Shown in pieces: positions 1 to 6,314 of a DNA stretch of 6,530 nt. The stretch covers positions 17,973 through 24,502 of the forward strand of contig CAJTVT010000043.1 of the NCBI GenBank assembly GCA_910580015.1, in the 5' to 3' direction. The stretch comes from an uncultured Lachnospiraceae bacterium. GTDB lineage: Bacteria; Bacillota; Clostridia; Lachnospirales; Lachnospiraceae. The notes beneath the pieces were generated by a model. It had not been told where the DNA came from and ran no database searches. It saw nothing but the letters and a program-made list of their open reading frames with translations. The position numbers were made by a program, and so were the translations under genes. Position 1 is the stretch's first letter, and each line of letters opens with the position of its first letter.

Positions 1-1095
1 GTATCAGGTACGGTGAAGGCAATTCAACCGCGCAGAGGTGCAGTGGGAGATATGGTAAATTCCATCATTATTGAGAATGATGGTGAGATGAAGGAAGTAG
101 AATTTACTCCAGTTCAGAATGTAACAGCTCTCTCCAAAGAGGAAATTATTGCAAAGGTAAAAGAAGCAGGCGTTGTGGGTATGGGAGGAGCTGGATTCCC
201 TACCCATGTAAAATTATCACCTAAGGAACCAGGCAAAATTGAATATATTATTGCAAACTGTGCAGAGTGTGAGCCATATCTCACTGCGGATTACCGTCGT
301 ATGTTGGAAAATCCCAAGGAATTAATTGAGGGTATGAGAATTGTATTGCAATTGTTTGACAATGCCAAAGGATTGTTCGGTATCGAGGATAATAAACCAG
401 ACTGTATTGCAAAGATGCAGGAATTGACTAAGAACGAGCCAAGAATGGAAGTCTGTCCATTAAAGACAAAATATCCACAGGGCGGTGAGCGCCAGTTAAT
501 CTATGCGACCACCAAGCGGGAAATCAATTCTACGATGCTTCCAGCAGATGCAGGCTGTATTGTAGATAACGTAGAGACGTTGATTTCTGTATATAACGCC
601 GTGAAGTTAGGGAAACCGGTGATGAACCGTATCTTTACAGTTACTGGTGATGCGGTAGCGCAACCTGGCAACTTTAATATCTGCTTAGGTATGAGTTATG
701 GAGAAGTGCTAGAAGCGGCAGGAGGCTTTCGGACTCAGCCAGAGAAAATTATTTCTGGTGGCCCTATGATGGGATTTTCCATGTTCAGCCTGGATATTCC
801 TACGACAAAGACATCATCTTCTCTGCTTTGTCTGGTAAAAGACGATGTAGCGGCCAACGAGACGACAGCATGTATCAACTGTGGACGATGTGTATCTGCA
901 TGTCCAGAACAAATTATTCCTACTCGTCTGGCAAAAATGGCTGGTTATGGGGATATGGCTGGTTTTGAGAAATGGAACGGCATGGAGTGTATTGAATGTG
1001 GAAGTTGTAGTTACATTTGCCCAGCGAAAATACCTCTGGCCCAATCCATCCGAACCATGAAGAAACAAATTCTTGCTGAGAGAAGAAAGAAATAA
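1..1095 (+). CDS. rnfC: RnfC, electron-transport complex subunit C (5' end truncated by window edge)
   Basis: RnfC is the peripheral cytoplasmic subunit of the Rnf complex; by family knowledge it binds NAD(H) and FMN and carries two 4Fe-4S clusters. The frame is open from base 1 (V-S-G-T-V-K), which matches the end of the family's N-terminal sandwich domain, so roughly the first 70-80 residues lie outside the window. The GTG at 13 is internal, not the start. Visible landmarks are the glycine-rich flavin/NADH-binding loop GMGGAGFPTHVK (178-213), the following CAECEP stretch, GGERQLIYATTKRE (about 484-525), GGPMMG (757-774) leading into the SLBB-like region, and two ferredoxin motifs, CINCGRCVSACP (871-906) and CIECGSCSYICP (988-1023). 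The protein ends about 24 residues after the second motif, so it is the short form without the long C-terminal extension of some proteobacterial RnfC. It is the first Rnf gene in the visible cluster and lies 37 bp upstream of rnfD. No damage is seen. Confidence 0.95.
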   Translation, partial: VSGTVKAIQPRRGAVGDMVNSIIIENDGEMKEVEFTPVQNVTALSKEEIIAKVKEAGVVGMGGAGFPTHVKLSPKEPGKIEYIIANCAECEPYLTADYRRMLENPKELIEGMRIVLQLFDNAKGLFGIEDNKPDCIAKMQELTKNEPRMEVCPLKTKYPQGGERQLIYATTKREINSTMLPADAGCIVDNVETLISVYNAVKLGKPVMNRIFTVTGDAVAQPGNFNICLGMSYGEVLEAAGGFRTQPEKIISGGPMMGFSMFSLDIPTTKTSSSLLCLVKDDVAANETTACINCGRCVSACPEQIIPTRLAKMAGYGDMAGFEKWNGMECIECGSCSYICPAKIPLAQSIRTMKKQILAERRKK

Positions 1096-1116
1096 TTTCA
1101 TCGAATAAAAAGAGAG

Positions 1117-1125
1117 AAAGAGGTG
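1117..1125 (+). promoter_or_regulatory. Ribosome binding site fixing the GTG start of rnfD
   Basis: AAAGAGGTG lies 7 nt before the GTG at 1133 and is the only good Shine-Dalgarno match in the 37-bp rnfC-rnfD gap. The first in-frame ATG downstream (1199) would remove the conserved N-terminal SSSHIRAKD-type segment, so the GTG is the likely start. Confidence 0.7.
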
Positions 1126-1132
1126 TCTTATT

Positions 1133-2074
1133 GTGAGTGATTTATATAACGTGTCATCCTCATCACATATCCGGGCAAAAGATACATCCTCCAGAATTAT
1201 GCTGTATGTAGTGATTGCCTTGGCGCCTGCAAGCATATTTGGCGTGATAAATTTCGGAGTGATGGCGCTTGTGCAGATTTTAGCTTGTATTGCAACCTGC
1301 GTGGCGTCTGAATGGATTTTTGAGAAGTTGATACATAAAAAGAATACCATCAATGATTTTAGTGCAGTGGTGACGGGTCTGTTGTTGGCATTAAACCTGC
1401 CTCACACCCTTCCAATCTGGCAGTCAGTGCTTGGCAGTGTCTTTGCCATTGTTATTGTAAAAATGTTATTTGGCGGTCTGGGACAGAATTTTATGAATCC
1501 AGCCCTGGGAGCAAGATGTTTCCTTTTGGTGTCCTTTGCAGGAACCATGACAAGTTTTACCTATGATGGAGTAACAGGAGCAACCCCACTGGCACTTTTA
1601 AAGAGTGGTGAAAGTGTGGATACCATGAAAATGTTCTTGGGAACCACAGCCGGAACCATTGGAGAGACCAGCGTGATTGCCATTTTAGTTGGAGCAATAT
1701 TCCTGATTTTCATGGGTGTGATTGATCTTAAGATCCCAGCAAGTTATATTATCTCCTTTGCTGTGTTTATTTTGATTTTTGGCGGACATGGATTTGATAT
1801 GAATTATTTGGTAGCGCATCTTTGTGGCGGCGGTTTGATGTTGGGCGCATTCTTTATGGCGACAGATTATGTGACCTCCCCAATTACCCCCACAGGCAAG
1901 ATTGTATTCGGCATACTTCTTGGAATTCTTACGGGATTGTTCCGTATTTTCGGGGCAAATGCAGAAGGTGTATCTTTTGCTATTATCTTAGGTAACCTTT
2001 TGGTGCCGATAATTGAGAAATTTACCATTCCAAGAGCATTTGGACAGAAAAAGGAGGTAAAGCAGCATGAATAA
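1133..2074 (+). CDS. rnfD: RnfD, flavin-bearing membrane subunit
   Basis: RnfD is an integral membrane subunit, homologous to NqrB, that holds a covalent FMN and takes part in electron transfer coupled to ion translocation. The 313-residue length is normal for the family. The N-terminus reads SSSHIRAKDTSSRIM (about residues 9-23), a typical RnfD opening, followed by a series of hydrophobic segments spread over about residues 22-298. Conserved blocks are GQNFMNPALGAR (117-128), DGVTGATPL (145-153) and ATDYVTSPITPTGK (243-256). Thr151 in the TGAT motif is the predicted phosphoester attachment site for FMN. Attachment needs an ApbE-type flavin transferase, which is not encoded here. The start is GTG with a Shine-Dalgarno site 7 nt upstream. 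The last 8 bp overlap rnfG, and the rnfG ribosome binding site (AAGGAGGT, 2051-2058) lies inside the rnfD coding sequence, suggesting translational coupling. Confidence 0.96.
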   Translation: MSDLYNVSSSSHIRAKDTSSRIMLYVVIALAPASIFGVINFGVMALVQILACIATCVASEWIFEKLIHKKNTINDFSAVVTGLLLALNLPHTLPIWQSVLGSVFAIVIVKMLFGGLGQNFMNPALGARCFLLVSFAGTMTSFTYDGVTGATPLALLKSGESVDTMKMFLGTTAGTIGETSVIAILVGAIFLIFMGVIDLKIPASYIISFAVFILIFGGHGFDMNYLVAHLCGGGLMLGAFFMATDYVTSPITPTGKIVFGILLGILTGLFRIFGANAEGVSFAIILGNLLVPIIEKFTIPRAFGQKKEVKQHE

Positions 2075-2678
2075 GAAAATTGTACATGACGCCTTAATAT
2101 TAACCGCCTTTACACTGGTGTTGGGATTTTTACTTGGCGCTGTCTACGAGATTACAAAAGAACCCATTGCGGCGGCAGAAAAAGCTGCATTGGATGAGGC
2201 ATATAAAGTTGTATTTGCAGATGCTGCCTCTTTTGAGGAGGATGCTAATTTCGACGCAGCAAAGGCAACAGAGATTCTTGCGGCAAGTCCTTTTTCTAAG
2301 GATGAGATCACCGCAGTTAATAAAGCGTTGGATAGTTCTGGCAATGTGCTGGGATATGTGATCAATGTCACCTCCCATGAGGGAAGCCAGGCAGATATTT
2401 CATTTTCCGTTGGAATACAGAATGACGGAACATTGAATGGATATTCTATTACAGCCATCAGCGAGACGCCTGGTCTTGGCGTGTTGGTTCAGGAAGAACC
2501 ATTTTATTCTCAGTTTGAGGGCAAAGCAGAAGAAACCTATTCTGTCGTAAAGACAGCGCCTACTGGGGATGATCAGATTCAGGCGGTTACTGGAGCTACT
2601 ATTTCTTCCAGGGCAGTCACCAACGGTGTGAATGCATGTCTGGAATACTTCAGAAGTGCTTTGCAGGGAGGAAACTAA
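2067..2678 (+). CDS. rnfG: RnfG, flavin-bearing extracytoplasmic subunit
   Basis: RnfG, homologous to NqrC, is anchored by one N-terminal helix and exposes an FMN-binding domain on the outer face of the membrane, where it passes electrons to or from RnfD. The 203-residue product has a hydrophobic anchor at about residues 8-27 and no lipobox cysteine. A domain with the family motif ETPGLG (133-138) follows, and then the flavinylation motif VTGATISS (174-181). Thr178 is the predicted FMN-phosphoester residue. Residues about 34-75 are rich in Ala and Glu and look helical, as is common in the membrane-proximal part of this family. The ATG start has AAGGAGGT 8 nt upstream, within the end of rnfD, which it overlaps by 8 bp. 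rnfE starts 2 nt after the stop. Confidence 0.95.
   Translation: MNKKIVHDALILTAFTLVLGFLLGAVYEITKEPIAAAEKAALDEAYKVVFADAASFEEDANFDAAKATEILAASPFSKDEITAVNKALDSSGNVLGYVINVTSHEGSQADISFSVGIQNDGTLNGYSITAISETPGLGVLVQEEPFYSQFEGKAEETYSVVKTAPTGDDQIQAVTGATISSRAVTNGVNACLEYFRSALQGGN
2666..2671 (+). promoter_or_regulatory. Ribosome binding site fixing the start of rnfE
   Basis: GGGAGG, at the very end of rnfG, is 9 nt before the ATG at 2681. An earlier in-frame ATG at 2636 would add 15 residues read from the rnfG coding region. Those residues do not resemble the RnfE N-terminus, whereas NKYAERLYNGIIKENP does, so 2681 is chosen. Confidence 0.75.
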
Positions 2679-2680
2679 TT

Positions 2681-3358
2681 ATGAATAAATATGCAGAACG
2701 TTTATATAACGGTATTATCAAAGAGAATCCTACGTTTGTGCTGATGCTTGGAATGTGTCCCACACTGGCAGTTACTTCTTCTGCTGTGAACGGTGTCGGC
2801 ATGGGGCTTTCCACCACGGTCGTATTGGTAATGTCTAATTTGCTCATTTCCATGTTCCGAAAGGTGATCCCCAATGGAGTTCGTATGCCTGCTTATATCG
2901 TTGTGGTAGCTTCCCTTGTTACCATTGTACAGTTTGTTATGCAGGCATATACACCCGCTCTTTCCGCGTCCTTGGGCGTATATATTCCATTGATTGTGGT
3001 AAACTGTATTATTTTGGGAAGAGCGGAAAGCTATGCTTCCAAAAATCCCATTGTTCCCTCTATTTTTGATGGACTTGGTATGGGACTCGGATTTACGGTA
3101 GGTTTAACCTGTATCGGTCTGATTCGTCAGATCTTAGGAGCAAACCTTGGAATTACCGTGTTTATCATGGCACCAGGAGCGTTCTTGGTACTTGCTTTCT
3201 TGGTTGCTGGTATGAATGTCATCCGAGATAAGATGGAAAAGAAGGGCAAACCTCTGGCTGCTCCTTCTGGATGTCTGACTGGAGACTGTGCAAGTTGTTC
3301 TCAGTCTTCCATGTGTACTGGAAAATTACCAGGATCTGCAAAAAAAGCAGAAGAATAG
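2681..3358 (+). CDS. rnfE: RnfE, intramembrane iron-sulfur subunit with Cys-rich C-terminal tail
   Basis: RnfE, homologous to NqrD, is a six-helix membrane protein that pairs with RnfA. In this family two cysteines from each partner hold an iron-sulfur cluster in the middle of the membrane. The 225-residue product opens with NKYAERLYNGIIKENPTFV and carries the paired cysteines Cys26 (LGMCPTLAVT) and Cys109 (VNCIILGRAE). Further signatures are PSIFDGLGMGLGFT (126-139) and a final helix to about residue 180, followed by a basic stretch RDKMEKKGK (182-190) that places the C-terminus in the cytoplasm by the positive-inside rule. The tail after residue 195 has four more cysteines (198, 203, 206, 212; C-x4-C-x2-C-x5-C), enough for a metal or Fe-S site, although none has been shown here. 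The stop codon TAG at 3356-3358 is part of the Shine-Dalgarno site of rnfA, which starts 12 nt later. Confidence 0.95.
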   Translation: MNKYAERLYNGIIKENPTFVLMLGMCPTLAVTSSAVNGVGMGLSTTVVLVMSNLLISMFRKVIPNGVRMPAYIVVVASLVTIVQFVMQAYTPALSASLGVYIPLIVVNCIILGRAESYASKNPIVPSIFDGLGMGLGFTVGLTCIGLIRQILGANLGITVFIMAPGAFLVLAFLVAGMNVIRDKMEKKGKPLAAPSGCLTGDCASCSQSSMCTGKLPGSAKKAEE

Positions 3359-3370
3359 GAGGCAGAATAG

Positions 3371-3946
3371 ATGAAAGAATTATTGATCATTGCAATCGGC
3401 TCTGCCATTGTAAATAACGTAGTATTAAGCCAGTTTCTTGGAATCTGTCCCTTCCTGGGAGTTTCTAAGAAAACGGAAACAGCGGCTGGAATGGGCGGCG
3501 CAGTTATTTTTGTTATTACTCTGGCCTCCTTTGTCACTGGATTGATTTATAAGTTTATCTTGGATCCCTTCGATGTAGAATATTTACAGACAATTGTATT
3601 TATTTTGGTTATTGCATCCCTGGTGCAGTTTGTGGAAATGTTCCTGAAAAAGAATATGCCACCATTGTATGAATCTTTGGGTGTGTTCCTTCCACTGATT
3701 ACTACAAACTGTGCTGTACTTGGTGTAGCTCTGAACAATGTCAGCAAAGGATATGGCTTGCTGGAAGGCGTAGTGAATGGCTTGGCAACCTCTATTGGAT
3801 TCTTTATTGCCATCGTGATTATGGCCGGAATCCGTGAAAAAATTGAGTATAATGATATTCCCAAGCGTTTTCAGGGAACGGCAATCGTATTGATTACAGC
3901 CAGCTTAATGTCAATCGCCTTCATGGGATTCTCAGGCATGATATAG
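3371..3946 (+). CDS. rnfA: RnfA, intramembrane iron-sulfur subunit
   Basis: RnfA, homologous to NqrE, is the inverted-topology partner of RnfE. By family knowledge the two share an intramembrane iron-sulfur cluster that carries electrons across the membrane. The 191-residue length is standard. Family signatures are the N-terminal NNVVLSQFLGICPFLGVSKK (15-34) with Cys26, and ESLGVFLPLITTNCAVLGVAL (101-121) with Cys114; these are the two expected cluster ligands. Six hydrophobic segments fill most of the chain, and KNMPPLYESLG precedes the second cysteine helix. The ATG at 3371 has AGGAGG (3357-3362) 8 nt upstream, overlapping the rnfE stop. The gene ends in a TAG embedded in the rnfB Shine-Dalgarno site (ATAGGAGGG), so RnfE, RnfA and RnfB synthesis is probably coupled. 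The C-terminus stops right after the last helix and, unlike RnfE, has no cysteine tail. Confidence 0.96.
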   Translation: MKELLIIAIGSAIVNNVVLSQFLGICPFLGVSKKTETAAGMGGAVIFVITLASFVTGLIYKFILDPFDVEYLQTIVFILVIASLVQFVEMFLKKNMPPLYESLGVFLPLITTNCAVLGVALNNVSKGYGLLEGVVNGLATSIGFFIAIVIMAGIREKIEYNDIPKRFQGTAIVLITASLMSIAFMGFSGMI

Positions 3947-3958
3947 GAGGGAAAGAAC

Positions 3959-4756
3959 ATGAATATAACAGCAATTATCATTGCCGCCCTAGTGGTGGGC
4001 GGAACTGGTATTTTCCTTGGCTTTTTCCTGGGGATTTTTGGAGAAAAGTTTAAGGTGGAAGTAGATGAAAGAGAAGAGGCCATTACGGGTGTTCTTCCTG
4101 GAAATAACTGCGGTGGATGTGGATATGCAGGATGTTCCGGCCTTGCGGCTGCTATTGTAAAAGGAGAAGCTCCAGTAAATCAGTGTCCCGTTGGAGGCGA
4201 TCCCGTTGCAGCACAGATCGGTGAAATTATGGGCGTTGCCGCTGGAGCAGGTGTAAAGCAGATTGCATTTGTTAAATGTGCTGGAGATTGTGAGAAAGCA
4301 AAACAGGACTATGAATACACAGGCGTGGAAGATTGTGCAGCTATGGCATTTATCCCAAATGGTGGGCCAAAATCTTGCAATTATGGATGTCTTGGTTACG
4401 GAAGTTGTGTAAAGGCATGTCCTTTTGATGCAGTACATATTGTCAATGGAATTGCAGTGGTGGATAAGGACGCATGTAAGGCATGTGGAAAATGCGTGGC
4501 TGCATGTCCTAAGAATTTGATTGAACTGATTCCTTATGATGCAGTGCAGAAAGTACAGTGTAATTCTAAAGATAAAGGAAAAGATGTGATGGCCGCATGT
4601 GCTGTGGGATGTATTGGATGTCATCTCTGTGAGAAGAATTGTCCAGAAGGCGCTGTGACAGTCAAAGATAATATCGCTCATATTGATTATGAGAAGTGTA
4701 CCGGATGTGGAACCTGTGCAGAGAAATGTCCGAAGAAAATTATAACCAAAGCCTGA
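3959..4756 (+). CDS. rnfB: RnfB, ferredoxin-type electron-input subunit
   Basis: RnfB is the membrane-anchored polyferredoxin that is thought to accept electrons from soluble reduced ferredoxin on the cytoplasmic side. The 265-residue chain has one N-terminal helix (about 4-27). The 4Fe-4S domain typical of RnfB follows, with ligands Cys51, 54, 59 and 76 in NCGGCGYAGC...QCP. Next comes a region with Cys107, 111 and 126, then ferredoxin-type motifs at 140/144/150/154, 173/176/179/183, 218/221/224/228 and 247/250/253/257. There are 25 cysteines in all. This fits the long, multi-cluster RnfB of Clostridia rather than the shorter two-ferredoxin-cluster form of Gammaproteobacteria; about six clusters is a reasonable inference. 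The start has GGAGGG 7 nt upstream. It is the last gene of the operon and is followed 13 nt later by a strong terminator stem. Confidence 0.96.
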   Translation: MNITAIIIAALVVGGTGIFLGFFLGIFGEKFKVEVDEREEAITGVLPGNNCGGCGYAGCSGLAAAIVKGEAPVNQCPVGGDPVAAQIGEIMGVAAGAGVKQIAFVKCAGDCEKAKQDYEYTGVEDCAAMAFIPNGGPKSCNYGCLGYGSCVKACPFDAVHIVNGIAVVDKDACKACGKCVAACPKNLIELIPYDAVQKVQCNSKDKGKDVMAACAVGCIGCHLCEKNCPEGAVTVKDNIAHIDYEKCTGCGTCAEKCPKKIITKA

Positions 4757-4769
4757 GATTAAATAATGA

Positions 4770-4834
4770 CCGTTTCTTCTTTTGTGGTCCTTTTATGATT
4801 TTGTGGACGCAGGAAGAAACGGTTTTTCGTTTTA
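4770..4834 (+). terminator. Rho-independent terminator of the rnf operon
   Basis: CCGTTTCTTC (4770-4779) and GAAGAAACGG (4813-4822) form a perfect 10-bp stem followed directly by TTTTT (4823-4827), CG and a second TTTT. The 33-nt loop holds a small inner GTCC/GGAC pairing (4787-4790 with 4805-4808), which would shorten the effective loop. Position just after rnfB and the T-tract on the + strand support intrinsic termination. Confidence 0.8.
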
Positions 4835-4870
4835 TAGGATGTGTTCTAAAGATAGGATGTGCTCTCAAAG
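4834..4870 (+). repeat. Imperfect tandem direct repeat, two units of 18-19 nt
   Basis: ATAGGATGTGTTCTAAAG (4834-4851) is followed directly by ATAGGATGTGCTCTCAAAG (4852-4870). The units differ by one T/C substitution and one inserted C. They lie between the rnf terminator and the downstream gene, about 50 bp before its start, where an operator or a 5' untranslated region would be. No clear -35/-10 pair is visible around them; TATATA at 4895-4900 lacks a matching -35. Function is unknown. Confidence 0.6.
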
Positions 4871-4918
4871 TCAGCTACAAAATAGTTCGGAGAGTATATA
4901 AGAAAAAGGAGAAAGAAG

Positions 4919-6244
4919 ATGATATACACTGCTTATGAGCTGTTTTGGCTCTTTTTTATTTACAGTTTTCTGGGTTGGTGCCTGGAGGTGGTCTATGCGG
5001 TGGCAGATCGGAAACTATTTATAAATCGTGGATTCTTGAATGGGATGATTTGCCCAGTGTATGGGTTTTCCATGGTATTTATGTTAATTTTTATGGATTC
5101 CCTAAAAGGAGAGTGGTTTTATCTGTTCCTGGGCTGTCTGATTGTGGGAACAGTAACAGAACTATTGACAGGACTTGCCATGGAGAAATTATTTCATCTG
5201 CGGTTGTGGGATTATTCGGGCAGAAAATTTCAGGCAGGCGGCTACATCTGTGCTGCCACCTCCATTGCCTGGGGAACTTTGGGAATTATTGTAATGAAGT
5301 TCTTAAATCCTTTGCTTCTCCTAGTAATTCGTGAGTCTCTATGGATGCCAGGTATCATTTGTCTGATTATTTTATGTACGTTGCTTGTGATTGATACAGT
5401 GACGACCACGGCGGCATTGATGAAATTAAAAAATCAAAATCCTGCTTTTTTAGAGATTGCAGATGGACTAAATCAGGCTTCCCAGTCTTTGCAGGAATTT
5501 ATCATCAAAGTTGTGCATCGTCGAATTTATCATGCATTTCCCAAACTGGAAACACAGGAACCTCAGACAGAGGACGAGCGCCAGGAATTGTTTCGTCAAA
5601 AAAATACTTTCGCCTATGGATGCAGCTTTCATAAAATATTGTGGATTTTCATGCTGGGCGCATTTCTTGGAGATTTGACAGAGACTGTATTTTGTCGAAT
5701 TACTATGGAACGGTGGATGAGTCGCAGCAGCGTGGTTTATGGACCTTTCAGTCTGGTCTGGGGGATGGGAGTTGCGGGAGCAACCATTCTATTGTATCGT
5801 TACCGACACCGAGAAGATCGCTATATTTTTCTTGCAGGAACTTTCTTGGGTGGTGCATACGAATACATATGCAGTGTATTTACAGAACTGGTATTTGGAA
5901 CTATATTCTGGGATTACAGCAAAATTCCTTTTAATCTGGGAGGACGCATCAATCTTCTTTATTGTTTTTTCTGGGGAATTGCAGCTTTAGTTTGGATGAA
6001 AATCTGTTATCCCAGAGTGTCCCAATGGGTTGAAAAAGTGCCAAAAAAAGTGGGAACCTGGATCAGTTATGTTATGCTTGTGTTTATGATTTTTAATGTC
6101 TGTCTCTCAGGACTTGCGATGGGGCGTTACAGTGAACGAGCGCAGAAAATTCCGGCGGAACATAGTTTGGACCAATGGGTCGACCAGCATTTTCCAGATG
6201 AGCGCATGGAGCGGATCTACCCCAATGCCAAGATGACAAAGTAA
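4919..6244 (+). CDS. Tandem PF06541-type membrane protein (putative ABC-transporter type IV permease)
   Basis: This 441-residue polytopic membrane protein belongs by its motifs to the 'putative ABC-transporter type IV' family (PF06541), whose substrate and mechanism are not established. It contains two diverged copies of the module. Copy one runs from YSFLGWCLEVVY (15-26) through NRGFLNGMICPVYGF (36-50) and TELLTGLAMEKLF (80-92) to LWDYSGRKFQAGG (96-108). Copy two runs from GAFLGDLTETVF (247-258) through SRSSVVYGPFSLVWG (268-282) and YEYICSVFTELVF (314-326) to FWDYSKIPFNLGG (330-342). A basic, Glu/Gln-rich linker (about 166-236) separates them. A last helix (about 382-400) leads to a soluble tail with FPDERMERIYPNAK (425-438). 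The ATG has AAGGAG (4906-4911) 7 nt upstream. No ATP-binding subunit is encoded in the window, so transporter status is inference only. The rnf terminator separates it from that operon. Confidence 0.85.
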   Translation: MIYTAYELFWLFFIYSFLGWCLEVVYAVADRKLFINRGFLNGMICPVYGFSMVFMLIFMDSLKGEWFYLFLGCLIVGTVTELLTGLAMEKLFHLRLWDYSGRKFQAGGYICAATSIAWGTLGIIVMKFLNPLLLLVIRESLWMPGIICLIILCTLLVIDTVTTTAALMKLKNQNPAFLEIADGLNQASQSLQEFIIKVVHRRIYHAFPKLETQEPQTEDERQELFRQKNTFAYGCSFHKILWIFMLGAFLGDLTETVFCRITMERWMSRSSVVYGPFSLVWGMGVAGATILLYRYRHREDRYIFLAGTFLGGAYEYICSVFTELVFGTIFWDYSKIPFNLGGRINLLYCFFWGIAALVWMKICYPRVSQWVEKVPKKVGTWISYVMLVFMIFNVCLSGLAMGRYSERAQKIPAEHSLDQWVDQHFPDERMERIYPNAKMTK

Positions 6245-6314
6245 TTAGACGTAAGAAAAACCTACAAGAACGATAGAGACTTGCATAACACGGCGAAAAA
6301 TGATATGCTTTAGA

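Noticed and set aside
13..15. GTG at 13 as the true RnfC start
   Set aside because: The frame is open to base 1 with residues that match the interior of RnfC, and the protein would lack the family's N-terminal domain; the gene is simply cut by the window edge.
814..1353. Minus-strand open frame (179 codons) across the rnfC/rnfD junction
   Set aside because: It overlaps two well-supported genes, has no ribosome binding site that I could see and shows no family motif.
2636..2680. Upstream ATG as the start of RnfE (240 residues)
   Set aside because: The added 15 residues come from rnfG coding sequence. The ATG at 2681 has a good Shine-Dalgarno site and gives the typical RnfE N-terminus.
3989..4681. 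Long minus-strand open frame (230 codons) antisense to rnfB
   Set aside because: rnfB on the + strand has full family motifs and 25 cysteines in place. The antisense product has no recognisable domain, and its openness follows from the codon use of rnfB.
4895..4900. TATATA as a -10 element for the 4919 gene
   Set aside because: No acceptable -35 hexamer lies 16-18 bp upstream (the 17-bp position reads CAGCTA), and it is very close to the start codon and ribosome site.
4696..4938. Plus-strand open frame (80 codons) from the end of rnfB through the intergenic gap
   Set aside because: It starts inside rnfB in another frame, runs through the terminator and into the start of the next gene, and its Cys-rich start is a frame-shifted shadow of rnfB.
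5641..5990. Two plus-strand open frames (97 and 83 codons) inside the membrane-protein gene
   Set aside because: They lie wholly inside the second PF06541-like module in another frame and have no independent motif.
4919..6244. The downstream membrane protein as a seventh Rnf subunit
   Set aside because: It has PF06541-type motifs in both halves, no redox motifs, and is separated from rnfB by a strong terminator.
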